Assembly: GCF_008245225.1 (NCBI RefSeq)
Contig: NZ_VTAW01000021.1
Coordinates: 1 to 64,000, forward strand
DNA from: Natrialba swarupiae
GTDB lineage: Archaea > Halobacteriota > Halobacteria > Halobacteriales > Natrialbaceae
Direction: 5' to 3'
DNA length: 64,000 nucleotides
This document shows positions 45,986 through 55,913 of the stretch, in pieces (the stretch's first letter is position 1; the number at the start of each line of letters is the position of its first letter). The notes under the pieces were generated by a model. It did no database searches. It had not been told where the DNA came from and worked only from the letters and a program-made list of their open reading frames with translations. The position numbers were made by a program, and so were the translations under genes.

Positions 45986-46066
45986 GACTCGGTCTGGTCT
46001 CCGGAGACGCAAAACCGTTTAGGCCAAATCGGCGTTTTCAGAGCGTTTATCGGCTATCACCAGGAG

Positions 46067-46768
46067 TTATGCGTCGCGAGCGGCTTCAACCGTCTCGCGG
46101 ACCGCCCCGACCCCCTCCTCGTGGGCCAAGTTGCCGACGACGATCACGTCGGCGTACTGGGCCATCGAATACGCCGAGTCGTAGTCGTGGATGCCGCCGC
46201 CGTAGAACAACGTCGCCTGGTCGGTTGCCTCGCTCGCCGCTTGGACGACTCCCTCGTCACCAAGCGTTCCCGAATACTCGACGTAGACGATCTCCTGGCC
46301 GAACATCCGCTCGGCGACGGTTGCGTAGGCGGCCACGTCGTCGGGCCCAAGATCACAGTCGGCTTCGGTGTAGGTCGCGACGTCCGCCTCGGGGTTCATC
46401 ACGATGTAGGCTTCCGTCGTCGTTCGCTCCCAGTCGAGTCCGTTGTCGATCTTGATCCACTCCTTGTGAGCGCCCGTGATCCAGAACGGCGAGCCGGCGT
46501 TGAACACCGTCGGGATCAGGTAGCCCTCGAGCGCCTCGTTGTCGATGACGACGTCGGGACTCGAGGGCTCCTGGTAGAGTGGAACGTCGTGTTCGGCGCA
46601 GGCCTCGACGACGGCCTCCATGTTCTCCTCGGTGATCCCCATCGTTCCGCCGACCTCGATCGCGTCGGTGCCGGTCGCACAGAGGTCGCCGTAGGTAGTC
46701 CCCTCGGGAAGGTCCTTGTCCGGATCGATCTTCAAAATGTGATTCCAGTCGTCCCAGGGGGCAGTCAT
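46067..46768 (-). CDS. Geranylgeranylglyceryl phosphate synthase (phosphoglycerol geranylgeranyltransferase)
   Basis: Forms the first ether bond of archaeal membrane lipids, joining sn-glycerol-1-phosphate and geranylgeranyl diphosphate. The TIM-barrel motifs are [10 protein letters not shown] at the N-terminus, [35 protein letters not shown], and the phosphate-binding [10 protein letters not shown] followed by [10 protein letters not shown]. 233 residues, group I size used by haloarchaea. Confidence 0.93.
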   Translation of the reverse strand: MTAPWDDWNHILKIDPDKDLPEGTTYGDLCATGTDAIEVGGTMGITEENMEAVVEACAEHDVPLYQEPSSPDVVIDNEALEGYLIPTVFNAGSPFWITGAHKEWIKIDNGLDWERTTTEAYIVMNPEADVATYTEADCDLGPDDVAAYATVAERMFGQEIVYVEYSGTLGDEGVVQAASEATDQATLFYGGGIHDYDSAYSMAQYADVIVVGNLAHEEGVGAVRETVEAARDA

Positions 46769-46896
46769 ACCGCTCCGTTACCCGAGGACCGTCAAAAGCG
46801 CTACGAAACGGCCGACAGAACCGGAACGGACTGACCGGCGTACTGCGCCATCGAAACGGGGGTTAGACTCGGTGGGCCTTTCGACGAACTGCACCG

Positions 46897-46910
46897 CTGT
46901 GGCGCCACAG
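46897..46910. repeat. Perfect 14-base palindrome CTGTGGCGCCACAG
   Basis: A perfect palindrome about 40 bases before the TATA box of the next gene, in the space between GGGP synthase and the small membrane protein. It could be an operator for the latter or for GGGP synthase. Confidence 0.4.
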
Positions 46911-46950
46911 TAGCGCGATCTCGTACCAAGAACGACGATCGAGATCGTGC

Positions 46951-46960
46951 AAATATATAT
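46951..46960 (+). promoter_or_regulatory. TATA box upstream of small membrane protein
   Basis: AAATATATAT, strongly AT-rich in a GC-rich context, about 60 bases before ATG 47017, implying a leader of about 35 bases with a possible AGGACG ribosome-binding site. Confidence 0.5.
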
Positions 46961-47016
46961 CGCCATGAAAAATACACGCAACCGATCAGTCGAGATACAA
47001 ATCGGCAGGACGAACA

Positions 47017-47364
47017 ATGAGTGACGGTTCCCTCATCCTGTTAGTCAGCGCAACGATGCTATTCGCATCGGTACTGAAAGGGTTCGACTATGTTCTCCTC
47101 ACGAACGAAGAGATCGACCGGGTGCCCGTCCTCTCGAGGGTGCTATTCGGGTGCTGGATCGGTATCGGAGTTGGCGGTGTGGCGATGTTCGGTGGATACG
47201 TCGCAGTAGGGGCGACTCCGCGAACCGCCGTCCTCGCTGGACAGTTCAGTATCCCGGTCTGTATCGTTCTCGATATAGTCAGAGACCGCAAGATCGGTAT
47301 CGAGAACGGGCGGAGCCCAACGGCCCGGTGGCTGGCTGAGAACGTCTTCGCGAAACGCTGGTAG
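47017..47364 (+). CDS. Small membrane protein, unknown function
   Basis: 115 residues with three hydrophobic segments (about 5-20, 41-62 and 69-88). No recognised family. A clear TATA box upstream and normal codon usage support a real gene. It converges with the MBL hydrolase gene. Confidence 0.7.
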   Translation: MSDGSLILLVSATMLFASVLKGFDYVLLTNEEIDRVPVLSRVLFGCWIGIGVGGVAMFGGYVAVGATPRTAVLAGQFSIPVCIVLDIVRDRKIGIENGRSPTARWLAENVFAKRW

Positions 47365-47403
47365 GCGTCTCCGGTTTTCGACACTACTCGGCCGGTATCG
47401 TGG

Positions 47404-48138
47404 CTATTCGACTGTTATCGTCGTGAGATCCTCGGCAAATCTGACGTCGCCGTCGTAATGGGCACCGATCGACTCGAGCATCTCCTCGTGGCGACCGTCG
47501 GTGTGTGGGTAGAGGTGCGTCAGATAGACCCGGCCGATATCCGTCCCTGCGAGTGCCGTCCCCAGCCGTTCGGGCGTCGGGTGGTTCGAGACGTCGACGT
47601 CGTCGGGAAAGGAACAGTCGTGGGCGAGAATCGCCGACTCGTCGGCGAAGTTCGCCAGCCCGGCGAACGCCTCGCTGTCGCCGCTGAACGTAAAGCGGTC
47701 GTCGAATCGGTAGGCGAGACAGGGAAGCGAGTGACGCGTCTCGTAGGCCGAGACGTCGAAGCCGGCGACGGAGAACCCGCCGGGATGGACCTCGCGCACC
47801 CGCAACTCGAGTTTCTCCTGCATGTACTCGTGAACCTCGAGCAAGCCGTCGATCAGCCCCTTCGTTCCCTGGGGGCCGACGACCTCGAGGTGTTCCTCGC
47901 CGGCGAGCCAGCGGGCTTTCATCAACGGGAGCAAGTCAGCCATGTGATCCAGGTGGTGGTGGGTGAGCAAGACACTCGAGACGGACTCGTAGCCGACGCC
48001 CGATTGCTGGAGCCGGTGAAGTACGCCGGAGCCACAGTCGACGAGGAGGGTCCGACCGTCTTCCTGTACGAGAATTCCCGTCTGGAAGCGCTCGCCGGTC
48101 GCCATCGCGCTGCCGGTTCCGAGAAAGGTGACGCGCAT
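47404..48138 (-). CDS. MBL-fold metallo-hydrolase (RNase Z-like)
   Basis: 244 residues. The metallo-beta-lactamase motif HHHLDH (60-65) provides metal ligands, with further His residues in ETRHSL, AHDCSF and LTHLYPHTD. The N-terminus VTFLGTGSAMATG is typical of RNase Z and related hydrolases, but the protein is shorter than canonical RNase Z and lacks the long exosite arm, so tRNA processing is not established. Confidence 0.9.
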   Translation of the reverse strand: MRVTFLGTGSAMATGERFQTGILVQEDGRTLLVDCGSGVLHRLQQSGVGYESVSSVLLTHHHLDHMADLLPLMKARWLAGEEHLEVVGPQGTKGLIDGLLEVHEYMQEKLELRVREVHPGGFSVAGFDVSAYETRHSLPCLAYRFDDRFTFSGDSEAFAGLANFADESAILAHDCSFPDDVDVSNHPTPERLGTALAGTDIGRVYLTHLYPHTDGRHEEMLESIGAHYDGDVRFAEDLTTITVE

Positions 48139-48313
48139 GCGAAAGCGTGGGCCCGGTCCGGGAAAAAGGATTGTGCTGGCCGGCTCGTCGGTGCAAACGA
48201 CGGAGGGCTGTGGGTAGCGAACCGGTGGAGCAGCGAACGCGCCGGACAGTCACGGTCGCCTTACCACGGGGGTGCACGTCCGGGCTCGAGAGCAACGCAG
48301 TGGTCGAGTTCCG

Positions 48314-49021
48314 TCAGGACGGTCGGGACGATTCCGCCGGAACCGACGCACCCAACTCGGTCTCGATGGTCGCTCCCGCGTTGAGTGCGATCAGTCCGAA
48401 CCCGACCTTGGTGAGGAGATCGAGGTAGGTGACGAGCATGACGTCGACAGTGAGCGTCAGCAGGTCGAACCCCGGGGGACCGAGCAACCAGACGATCGGG
48501 TACACCGACCAGAGGACCACCGTGAGGTTCCGAAGACTCCCAAAGAGCGAACCGACGGCGGGACCTCGTTCGCTCGCCTGCTCGCTCATCGGACCCAACA
48601 ACAGATACACCAACGCGACGTACGCGGCTGCAGCGAGCCCGAACAGCCAGAACCGGGCTGCCCCGGAGAGAAGCGCCGCCGCGAGCCCACCACCCATCAC
48701 GACCGTGTTGACGACGACGACGAGGCCGAGTTCCCGCCGACCGATTCCAGAAAGTAGCCCGAGAAACGCGAGCAACAGCGGCGTCGTGAGTATCCAGTCG
48801 ACGTACCTGGGGACGAAAACGATCCGGTCGCCAACCGGCAGCCAGCCGATTCCGAGAGCCATCAGTGCGTACGCGATCGCCGCGATCAGGCTGACTGCGG
48901 CGAGGATCGCGTAGTATCGGCTGTCGCTCGTATCCCCGGATAGGCTGCCCCGAACGAACGCAGCCGTTCCGGCCCCCATCCCGAGCGCACCGAACCAGAA
49001 CAGCGTGGTCGTGTCGATCAC
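48314..49021 (-). CDS. sopII: Sensory rhodopsin II (phoborhodopsin)
   Basis: Seven-helix retinal photoreceptor for repellent blue-green light. The 235 residues align by recall with Natronomonas pharaonis SRII without numbering shifts: R72 and D75 in [11 protein letters not shown]189, Y199, T204 and K205 (the retinal lysine) in [13 protein letters not shown]75 and T204/Y199 are the residues needed for SRII signalling. The start is GTG, overlapping the transducer stop by 4 bases, so the pair is translationally coupled, transducer first. Confidence 0.93.
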   Translation of the reverse strand: MIDTTTLFWFGALGMGAGTAAFVRGSLSGDTSDSRYYAILAAVSLIAAIAYALMALGIGWLPVGDRIVFVPRYVDWILTTPLLLAFLGLLSGIGRRELGLVVVVNTVVMGGGLAAALLSGAARFWLFGLAAAAYVALVYLLLGPMSEQASERGPAVGSLFGSLRNLTVVLWSVYPIVWLLGPPGFDLLTLTVDVMLVTYLDLLTKVGFGLIALNAGATIETELGASVPAESSRPS

Positions 49022-50697
49022 GCGACCTCACTCCCGTTTTTCGCCGTTCGAGTCCGTCCGCTCGTCCCGCCCGCCCCGTTGGAGACGCGAATTCCGTCGA
49101 GGAGCTCGAGCAACGTGTACGCGTCCGCCGAGAGAGTGTCGACCCGCTCGAAGGCCGTTCGTGCCGCCGTCGACTGGGTTTCCGCGGCCGTCGAAACCTC
49201 GTTCGCCTCCGTCGCGGTCGTCTCGGAGATTTCGGCGACGTCGTCGACCATCTTCACGACCTGTGCGGCGGAGTCGGCCTGGCGGTCGGTCGACGTACTG
49301 ATCTCCTGGATGCCGGTGTTCGCCTCTTCGACGGCCTCGACGATCCGCTCGAGTGAGTCGACCGTTTCCTCGACGGTTTCGACGCCTCGTGAGAGTCGAT
49401 CGCTCGTCTCGCGTACGTCCTCGACCGTCGTCTCGGTCCGATCCTGGATGCGGTCGATCGACGCTTCGATCTCGGTGGTGGCCTCTTTCGTCTCTTCGGC
49501 GAGCGACTTTACTTCGCTGGCGACGACCGCGAACCCGTCTCCGCCCCGGGATTCGCCGCCGTTGCCCGCGTGAGCGGCTTCGATCGACGCGTTGAGTGCG
49601 AGCAGGTTGGTCTGATCGGCAATCTCTGCGATGATGTCGGTCACCTCGCCGATCTGCTGGATCTCCTCGTGTAACGTCTCCATCGCCCCGACGGTTGCGT
49701 CGGTCTGTCGCTCGACGTCCGAAATCTCCGCGATCGCGATCTCGGCGGTCTCGAGACCCCTCTCGCTTGCCGCCGATGCCTCCTGGGACGTCTTCGCCAC
49801 CTCGGCGGCACTGGCGGCCATCTCTTCGGTGGTCGCCGAGATGTCGTCCATCTCCATCGCGATCGTCTGGATCCGCTCTGTCTGGGTGTCTGCCCCCTCG
49901 GATATCTCGGTGATCGTCTCGCTGACGTCCTCGCTCGTTTCCATCACCCGCTCGGCGTTCGATCGGACGTCCCGGCTGGCATCCGAGACGTCGTCCGCGA
50001 ACTGGCTGATCCGTCCGACGAGCGATTCGATCCCGTCCATCATCTCGTCGAACGACGTCGCGACCGAGGCCATCGCTTCGGTGTTGCCCTCCCCGCCCAT
50101 CCGTGCCGTCAGGTCGCCGTCCGCACACCGGGCCATCACCTCCCCGAACCGCTCGGCGTCGGCCTCGAGTGAGTCGTTCACCTCGGCGAGCCGTTCGCGT
50201 TCCCGTTCGACCTCTCGCCTGGCTGTCTCGGCCTCGGCCCGAGCCGTTTCGGCGCTTTCCCGTGCCTCCTCGGCTTCCTCGCGGGCGCGTTCGGTCTCCT
50301 CGAGCGACGAGCGAAGCGATCGGCGCATCTCGTCGAAGGAGTCGTAGAGGTCGCCGATTTCGTCGTCCCGGCGGCTCGTCAGATCGACGTCGAGATCGCC
50401 GTCGCCCATCCGCGTCGCCGTCGCTGACAGTGACGAGAGCGAGGCTGCGGTGTTTCCGCCGACGGTCGCTGCGACCAACCCCAGGTTGATCACCGTCAAC
50501 ACGATTAGCCCGGTGATTGCGGACGTCGAGCGTTCGGCGACGGCGGATGCGCCCACTTCGGTCGCAGCGACGACCTCGAGATAGGCCACCGCTCCGAATG
50601 CGATCGTCACACCGACGACGAGCGCGAAGATCGCCCCGAGTTTCGCCGTGTAACTCCGACGAACTCGGTCGGGAAACCAGGTCTTCCTAACGGTCAT
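49018..50697 (-). CDS. htrII: Sensory rhodopsin II transducer
   Basis: Methyl-accepting chemotaxis-type signal relay. 559 residues: two transmembrane helices (about 20-40 and 60-80) with a short extracytoplasmic loop, a HAMP region ([21 protein letters not shown]), a long coiled coil and the conserved signalling hairpin ([28 protein letters not shown]). Contacts known from the N. pharaonis complex are present: E41, S59 and N71 equivalents of E43, S62 and N74. A weak TATA-like TTATGAT lies about 25 bases before ATG 50697. Confidence 0.94.
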   Translation of the reverse strand: MTVRKTWFPDRVRRSYTAKLGAIFALVVGVTIAFGAVAYLEVVAATEVGASAVAERSTSAITGLIVLTVINLGLVAATVGGNTAASLSSLSATATRMGDGDLDVDLTSRRDDEIGDLYDSFDEMRRSLRSSLEETERAREEAEEARESAETARAEAETARREVERERERLAEVNDSLEADAERFGEVMARCADGDLTARMGGEGNTEAMASVATSFDEMMDGIESLVGRISQFADDVSDASRDVRSNAERVMETSEDVSETITEISEGADTQTERIQTIAMEMDDISATTEEMAASAAEVAKTSQEASAASERGLETAEIAIAEISDVERQTDATVGAMETLHEEIQQIGEVTDIIAEIADQTNLLALNASIEAAHAGNGGESRGGDGFAVVASEVKSLAEETKEATTEIEASIDRIQDRTETTVEDVRETSDRLSRGVETVEETVDSLERIVEAVEEANTGIQEISTSTDRQADSAAQVVKMVDDVAEISETTATEANEVSTAAETQSTAARTAFERVDTLSADAYTLLELLDGIRVSNGAGGTSGRTRTAKNGSEVA

Positions 50698-50851
50698 GCA
50701 CCACGGTGAAGATCACTGCATCATAACGGTAGTGGCCACTTAGTTGGGGTTCTGCCCGGCGTTCGTCGGTCCCCTTCGTGGATTGTCACACGCTTCGGTA
50801 CCGGTTCGCGAAATCGAGAGACGCCGGGACAAAGCGCGACCCCCTGGCGTC

Positions 50852-51403
50852 TCACTCGAGTTCGCCGCGCAGGCACTCGACTCGCTCGAGGAACCGACGA
50901 CGTACCTCGCTCGGGACGCAGGGCTCGAGATCGTACGCGAGAGTCGCCGGCTCCGCCGGCTGAAAGCCGTTCAACAGCGACGTCGCCTCGTACCGAAAGA
51001 GGCGATCGTCGGCGTCCATCACCGCGGTCCACTCGGCGTCGGTCGGCGGCCGGACGCCGAGGCGTTCCCAGGTCGCCTCGAGGACGCGATCTTCGATCGC
51101 GCCGAACTCGTCGACCCGCCGCTTGACCGGGCGGGGTAGGTCGGTAATGTACGCCTCGGCCGCGTCGTGGAGCAGGCCGTATAGCTGAACCCGCGGGCCG
51201 TACTCGCCCGCGAGCTCGTCGCTTACGTACAGCGAGTGCGTCCCGACCGTGTAGAAGAACGCGCTCTGTCCCGAGAACCGACAGGTCTGTGAGAGGCCGT
51301 GAGCGACGTCCTCGAACCGAATCCGGTCGGGAGCCGGCTCGAGTGGGTCGAACCGAACTCCCGAGTAGGTGGTGATCGCACTCGAGGACTGTTCGTTCGC
51401 CAT
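50852..51403 (-). CDS. HD-domain phosphohydrolase (YfbR/YfdR-like)
   Basis: 183 residues from ATG 51403. The HD metal site shows as GTHSLYVSDEL (His), LLHDAAEAYITDLP (His-Asp) and a later Asp in DADDRLFRYEA. Similar small HD proteins are 5'-deoxynucleotidases or phage-like YfdR hydrolases. The frame extends 1.8 kb upstream in this direction, but that is a shadow of the metallophosphoesterase gene. Confidence 0.88.
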   Translation of the reverse strand: MANEQSSSAITTYSGVRFDPLEPAPDRIRFEDVAHGLSQTCRFSGQSAFFYTVGTHSLYVSDELAGEYGPRVQLYGLLHDAAEAYITDLPRPVKRRVDEFGAIEDRVLEATWERLGVRPPTDAEWTAVMDADDRLFRYEATSLLNGFQPAEPATLAYDLEPCVPSEVRRRFLERVECLRGELE

Positions 51404-51586
51404 ACCAGCCTCTGGGAAAGCGACCGACAAATCGATTCGGGTTCGTGGGATTCCGGAACCGACCCGTCGGAAAGTGGCCTCCGTTCGGGGTATCCTCCCG
51501 TGCGGAGTTCGGGGTTTTGTCCGGCAGTACGGGTCGTCCACTCCGTGGTGTACCACTATACGTTCCGGTGTTGAACAGCAGACGCC

Positions 51587-52930
51587 ATGGTCGACGACGC
51601 CGATCCCGCGTATTACGTGATCAGCGATCTTCACATCGGCGGTGACGAACAGCTCGGTGAGATCGACTTTCTCGACGAGTTGCTCGCATTTCTCGAGCGT
51701 CTCGAGGCGACCGACGAGAACGCCGAGTTGGTGATCAACGGCGATCTGTTCGGCCTGTGGGAGGTTACCGAAATCGATGGCCCTGCGAAGTTCGAGTTCC
51801 TGACGGAGCGCTATCCCGACCTGTTCAGGCAGTTGCGCGCGACCGGTGAGTCGATCCCCATCACGCTGTTGCCGGGCAATCACGACAACGAACTCACGGC
51901 CTACGAGGAGTACGCCGAGCGGCTGGCAGAGTACAACGTCGATCTCGTCCGATCCCGGTCGATCACTCGCCCGGTGGGCGATCGGACGATCTGGTTCGAA
52001 CACGGCCACCAGCAGGATCCGAACAATCGATTCGAGGACTTTGCCAACCCGTACGAAACGCCGCTCGGTTACTTTTACAATACACACGTGACGAGCCGAG
52101 CGGGCAGGCTCTCCGACCGAGGTCGATATAACTGGCTGAAAGACGTTCAGGCGGTCACGCCAACGGAGCGGGTTCCTCGGTGGCTCTTCTCGAAGTACTT
52201 CTACCGCGAGATGAACCCGCTCTTGCGGTACGCGGCGATCCCGTTTCTGTTGGCGTTCAACATCAGCGTCGTGATCGCCGTCCTCGCCGGGTTGGACGTA
52301 GCCGGCGTCTGGACGATGCCGGTCGAGACGGCGGACGCTGCTCTCGACCGGCTGGGTCTCGTCGGTGAGGCCGTCCACTTCATCCTCGTCGTTAATTCGG
52401 TGATCGCCGGCGTGATCCTCCTCGCGTCGATTCCCGTTTACTTCCTCCTTCGGGACGTCAGAAAGACGGTCGATCGGTTCGGAGCCGTCGAGACGGATCT
52501 CACCGTCGATCCCGACGAACCGTACGAAACTGCCGCTCGAGAGGTGTTCGTCGAGCATCCGGAGACGGCGATATTCTGTTACGGTCACACCCATCGCCCG
52601 ACGATAAACGAAGTCGACGGGCGGCTGCTCGTCAACACCGGAACGTGGCTGAAACGGCTCCACCGCCGGGACGTCGTCACCGGGCTCTTGCCGCCGGTGT
52701 TTTACCCGTCGTACCAGCTCTGTGTCGTTCGCATCGCCGCCGAACCCGACGGCATCGCAGTCGAGTACGAAGAGATCGTCAAACCGAGCCCGTACACCGA
52801 AGAGGTCACCCTCACCGAGCGACTTCTCACACTCGGACGGAAACCGTCCCCAGCGTTGCCCGATCGAGCGGTCGTCCCCGCCGAAGCCACACCGTTTCCT
52901 CCCAACTCGGGCGAGCGAACGGATGAGTGA
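51587..52930 (+). CDS. Membrane-associated metallophosphoesterase
   Basis: 447 residues. Calcineurin-like metal motifs appear in order: ISDLHIGG, INGDLFGLWE, LPGNHDNEL, EHGHQQDP, and after an insertion CYGHTHRP. Between the last two (about 205-295) lie two hydrophobic segments, an insertion that would tether the enzyme to the membrane, as in UDP-diacylglucosamine hydrolase (LpxH)-like proteins of archaea and bacteria. Substrate unknown. Confidence 0.9.
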   Translation: MVDDADPAYYVISDLHIGGDEQLGEIDFLDELLAFLERLEATDENAELVINGDLFGLWEVTEIDGPAKFEFLTERYPDLFRQLRATGESIPITLLPGNHDNELTAYEEYAERLAEYNVDLVRSRSITRPVGDRTIWFEHGHQQDPNNRFEDFANPYETPLGYFYNTHVTSRAGRLSDRGRYNWLKDVQAVTPTERVPRWLFSKYFYREMNPLLRYAAIPFLLAFNISVVIAVLAGLDVAGVWTMPVETADAALDRLGLVGEAVHFILVVNSVIAGVILLASIPVYFLLRDVRKTVDRFGAVETDLTVDPDEPYETAAREVFVEHPETAIFCYGHTHRPTINEVDGRLLVNTGTWLKRLHRRDVVTGLLPPVFYPSYQLCVVRIAAEPDGIAVEYEEIVKPSPYTEEVTLTERLLTLGRKPSPALPDRAVVPAEATPFPPNSGERTDE

Positions 52931-53008
52931 TCGCCGTCCTGGCTCGTCTCGTCCACTTTCACCACGCTGTCCAAACCCTCTTACCCGCCGGGTGCTCAGA
53001 CGGGGACG

Positions 53009-55783
53009 ATGACGGGGATCGAGGACCTCGAGTTGCCGGATTCGGACGACCTCCCGTTCGATCCGGCCGCCGTCGAGATCGAAGACGGCGACGTCTTCTC
53101 CCTGCTCGAACCCGCGGTCCGGGAGTGGTGGCTCGAGGAGTTCGGCGAGTTCGTTCCCGAGAACAGCGGTTTTTTCACGCCGCCACAGCGGGGTGCGATC
53201 CCGAAGATCCACGAGGGACAGAACACGCTCATCTGTGCGCCGACTGGCAGCGGGAAGACGCTCGCAAGCTTCAATTCAATTATAAATAATCTGTATCGAA
53301 GGGATCGAGCGAACGAGGACGGCCTCGAGAACTCGGTGTACTGCCTCTACGTCTCGCCGCTGAAATCCCTCGCGAACGACATTCATCGGAACCTCGAGAT
53401 CCCACTCGAAGGGATCGAGTCGATCGTCGCGAACCGGGACGACGACGCACAGATGGGCGAGATCCGCCACGCCATCCGCCACGGCGATACCCCCTCGAGC
53501 GAGCGCCAGAAGATGCTCGAGGAGACGCCTCACATCCTGAATACGACGCCCGAGACGCTCGCAATCTTGCTCAACTCTCCCAAATTCCGCGAGAAGCTTC
53601 GCACGGTGGAGTACGTCATCGTCGACGAGATTCACTCCCTTGCTGCCGGGAAGCGGGGCACCCACCTGTCGGTGAGTTTAGAGCGACTCGAGGCGATGGC
53701 CGACGGCGAGATCACGCGGATCGGCTGTTCAGCGACGATCGAACCCCTCTCGGAGATCGCGGAGTTCCTGGTGGGGCGAACGGAGCCGAGCGGTGAGCCA
53801 AGAGAGTACGAGATCGTCGACGCCCGCTTCGCCCGCGAGTTCGATCTCCGACTCGAGTGTCCGACCGACGACCTCGTCAACACGCCCCGTGACGTCGTCC
53901 AGGAGCACTTCTATCGGATGCTCCACGACCACGTTCAGGACCACACCAACACCATCGTCTTCACGAACACGCGATCGGGCGCAGAACGCGTGTTACACAA
54001 CCTGCGCGACCGGTTCGACGCCTACGACGAGACGAACTCGGGCTGTCACCACGGCAGCCTCTCGAAGGACGTCCGCCAGGATATCGAACGCCGGCTCAAG
54101 GACGGCGACCTCGACGTCGTCACGACCTCCACGAGCCTCGAGTTGGGGATCGACATGCCCCACGTCGATCTCGTCGTCCAGGTCGGCTCCCCGAAATCGG
54201 TCGCCGCGATGCTCCAGCGAGTCGGCCGCGCCGGCCACCGGGTCGGTCAGACGGTGACCGGTCGCGTGATCGCCCTGGATCGGGACGAACTCCTCGAGTG
54301 TGCCGTCATGATGAAGAAGGCCGAGGAGGGGTTCGTCGATAGGGTCTCGATTCCCGAGAACGCCCAGGACGTGGCGGCCCAGCACGTCTACGGGATGGCG
54401 ATCGCCGAGATTCGTCCGGAATCCGAGGTCACGAGTATCCTCCGGCGTGCGCACCCCTACCGCGACTACGGCGAGGCGGAGTGGGAGTCGCTCGCGCGCT
54501 ATCTCACCGCCGAGTACGCCGGATTGGAGGAGAAAAACGTCTACGCGAAGATCTGGCGGGACGAGAACGACCCGCCCGACGGCGAGTACCACTACGAGGA
54601 GTTCCCGGTGGGCGAGCCCCTGATCGGCAAGCGCGGCCGGCTCGCGCGGGTGATATACATGACGAATATCGGAACGATTCCGGACTCGTTCAGCTGCGAC
54701 GTCTACACCCGGGCGGGCGACGAGTGGGTCGGTCAGCTCGACGAGGAGTACCTCGATACGATCGAGAAGGGAGACGTCTTCGTCCTCGGTGGCGACCACT
54801 TCGAGTACCGCTACCGTCGTGGCTCGAAGGTCTACGTCGACCACACGAGCGCCCGGCCGACGGTTCCCTCGTGGTACTCCGAGCGGTTGCCGCTGTCGTC
54901 CGATCTGGCGCGTGAAATTCTCGCGTTCCAGGGAGACCTCCTCACCCACTACGAGGACGGTGGCTCGCCACGGGTTCGCGCCTGGCTTCGGGAGTTCCCG
55001 CTGGACGACGACAGCGTACGGGCGATTTCCCGCCTCTTCGAGTACCAGCTCCAGTACGCTGGCCCCGAGAGCGTGAGCACGCCGGATCGGCTGGCGATCG
55101 AGGTCCAACGGGACCGCGAGGAGTACGAACGCCGCTACTACGTCCACTCGACGTACGGACGCAGGGTCAACGACGGTCTCTCCCGGCTGCTCGCCTACCG
55201 GTGTGCACAGGAGGCGACCGCAAACGTCCAGGTCGCCGTCGCCGACAACGGCTTCGTCCTCTCGATGCCACTGAATCGAAAAGTCGATCTCGAGGGCATC
55301 CTCGCGGACCTCGAGGCCGACGAGGTCCGCGATCAGCTTCGGGCGGCGCTGTCGGGAACCGACCTCCTCCAGCGGTACTTTCGGATCAACGCGACCCGGT
55401 CGCTAATGATCTTGAAACGGTACAAGGGCTACGAGAAATCCGCCAGCGAACAGCAGGTTTCGAGTGAGATGTTACTCGGCTTCGCGGAGGATCTCGAGGA
55501 GTTTGCCGTGATCGAGGAGACCTACCGCGAGATTCTCGAGGACAAGCTCAACGTCGCCGAGATAGAGGAAATCGTCGCCGCCCTAGAGACTGGCGACCTC
55601 GACCTCGAGCGCCGGCTACTCGACTCGCCGACCCCGCGTGCGTTCGGCCTCGCGACGCTGTCGGCCAGCGACGTGGTGCTCGCCGAGGACGAAAGCGCCG
55701 CGTTGCAGGCGCTTCACGATCACGTTCTCGAGGAGATCGGTGAGGATTCGCTACGGGGACTCAGCTCCGAGTCCCTCGAGTGA
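53009..55783 (+). CDS. lhr: Lhr-type superfamily 2 ATP-dependent helicase
   Basis: 924 residues. Helicase motif I APTGSGKT (77-84), motif II DEIH (206-209), motif III SATIEPL, and the domain 2 motifs TSLELGIDMP and QRVGRAGHR. The Lhr family is 3'-5' with a C-terminal winged-helix/Lhr domain, consistent with this length. Archaeal Lhr proteins act in DNA repair. A local AT-rich patch (53271-53293) just after motif I is unlike the rest of the gene. Confidence 0.93.
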   Translation: MTGIEDLELPDSDDLPFDPAAVEIEDGDVFSLLEPAVREWWLEEFGEFVPENSGFFTPPQRGAIPKIHEGQNTLICAPTGSGKTLASFNSIINNLYRRDRANEDGLENSVYCLYVSPLKSLANDIHRNLEIPLEGIESIVANRDDDAQMGEIRHAIRHGDTPSSERQKMLEETPHILNTTPETLAILLNSPKFREKLRTVEYVIVDEIHSLAAGKRGTHLSVSLERLEAMADGEITRIGCSATIEPLSEIAEFLVGRTEPSGEPREYEIVDARFAREFDLRLECPTDDLVNTPRDVVQEHFYRMLHDHVQDHTNTIVFTNTRSGAERVLHNLRDRFDAYDETNSGCHHGSLSKDVRQDIERRLKDGDLDVVTTSTSLELGIDMPHVDLVVQVGSPKSVAAMLQRVGRAGHRVGQTVTGRVIALDRDELLECAVMMKKAEEGFVDRVSIPENAQDVAAQHVYGMAIAEIRPESEVTSILRRAHPYRDYGEAEWESLARYLTAEYAGLEEKNVYAKIWRDENDPPDGEYHYEEFPVGEPLIGKRGRLARVIYMTNIGTIPDSFSCDVYTRAGDEWVGQLDEEYLDTIEKGDVFVLGGDHFEYRYRRGSKVYVDHTSARPTVPSWYSERLPLSSDLAREILAFQGDLLTHYEDGGSPRVRAWLREFPLDDDSVRAISRLFEYQLQYAGPESVSTPDRLAIEVQRDREEYERRYYVHSTYGRRVNDGLSRLLAYRCAQEATANVQVAVADNGFVLSMPLNRKVDLEGILADLEADEVRDQLRAALSGTDLLQRYFRINATRSLMILKRYKGYEKSASEQQVSSEMLLGFAEDLEEFAVIEETYREILEDKLNVAEIEEIVAALETGDLDLERRLLDSPTPRAFGLATLSASDVVLAEDESAALQALHDHVLEEIGEDSLRGLSSESLE

Positions 55784-55913
55784 CGGTGGGCCGATCGTTG
55801 TCTCTCTCGATTCGGGGCTCTCGGTGAATCGGATTCTGGTTCAGCCGCCGGACCGTCAACCGAACGGACGCCCAGCTCGAGCGGACAGAAAGAGTCGATT
55901 CGGAAAAAAGGGG

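Noticed and set aside
51404-53212. 600-residue N-terminal extension of the HD protein frame
   Set aside because: It is antisense to the metallophosphoesterase and the start of the helicase; ATG 51403 gives a normal HD protein.
53993-55147. 384-residue minus-strand frame inside the helicase
   Set aside because: Val/Arg/Asp-rich shadow of the Lhr coding strand.
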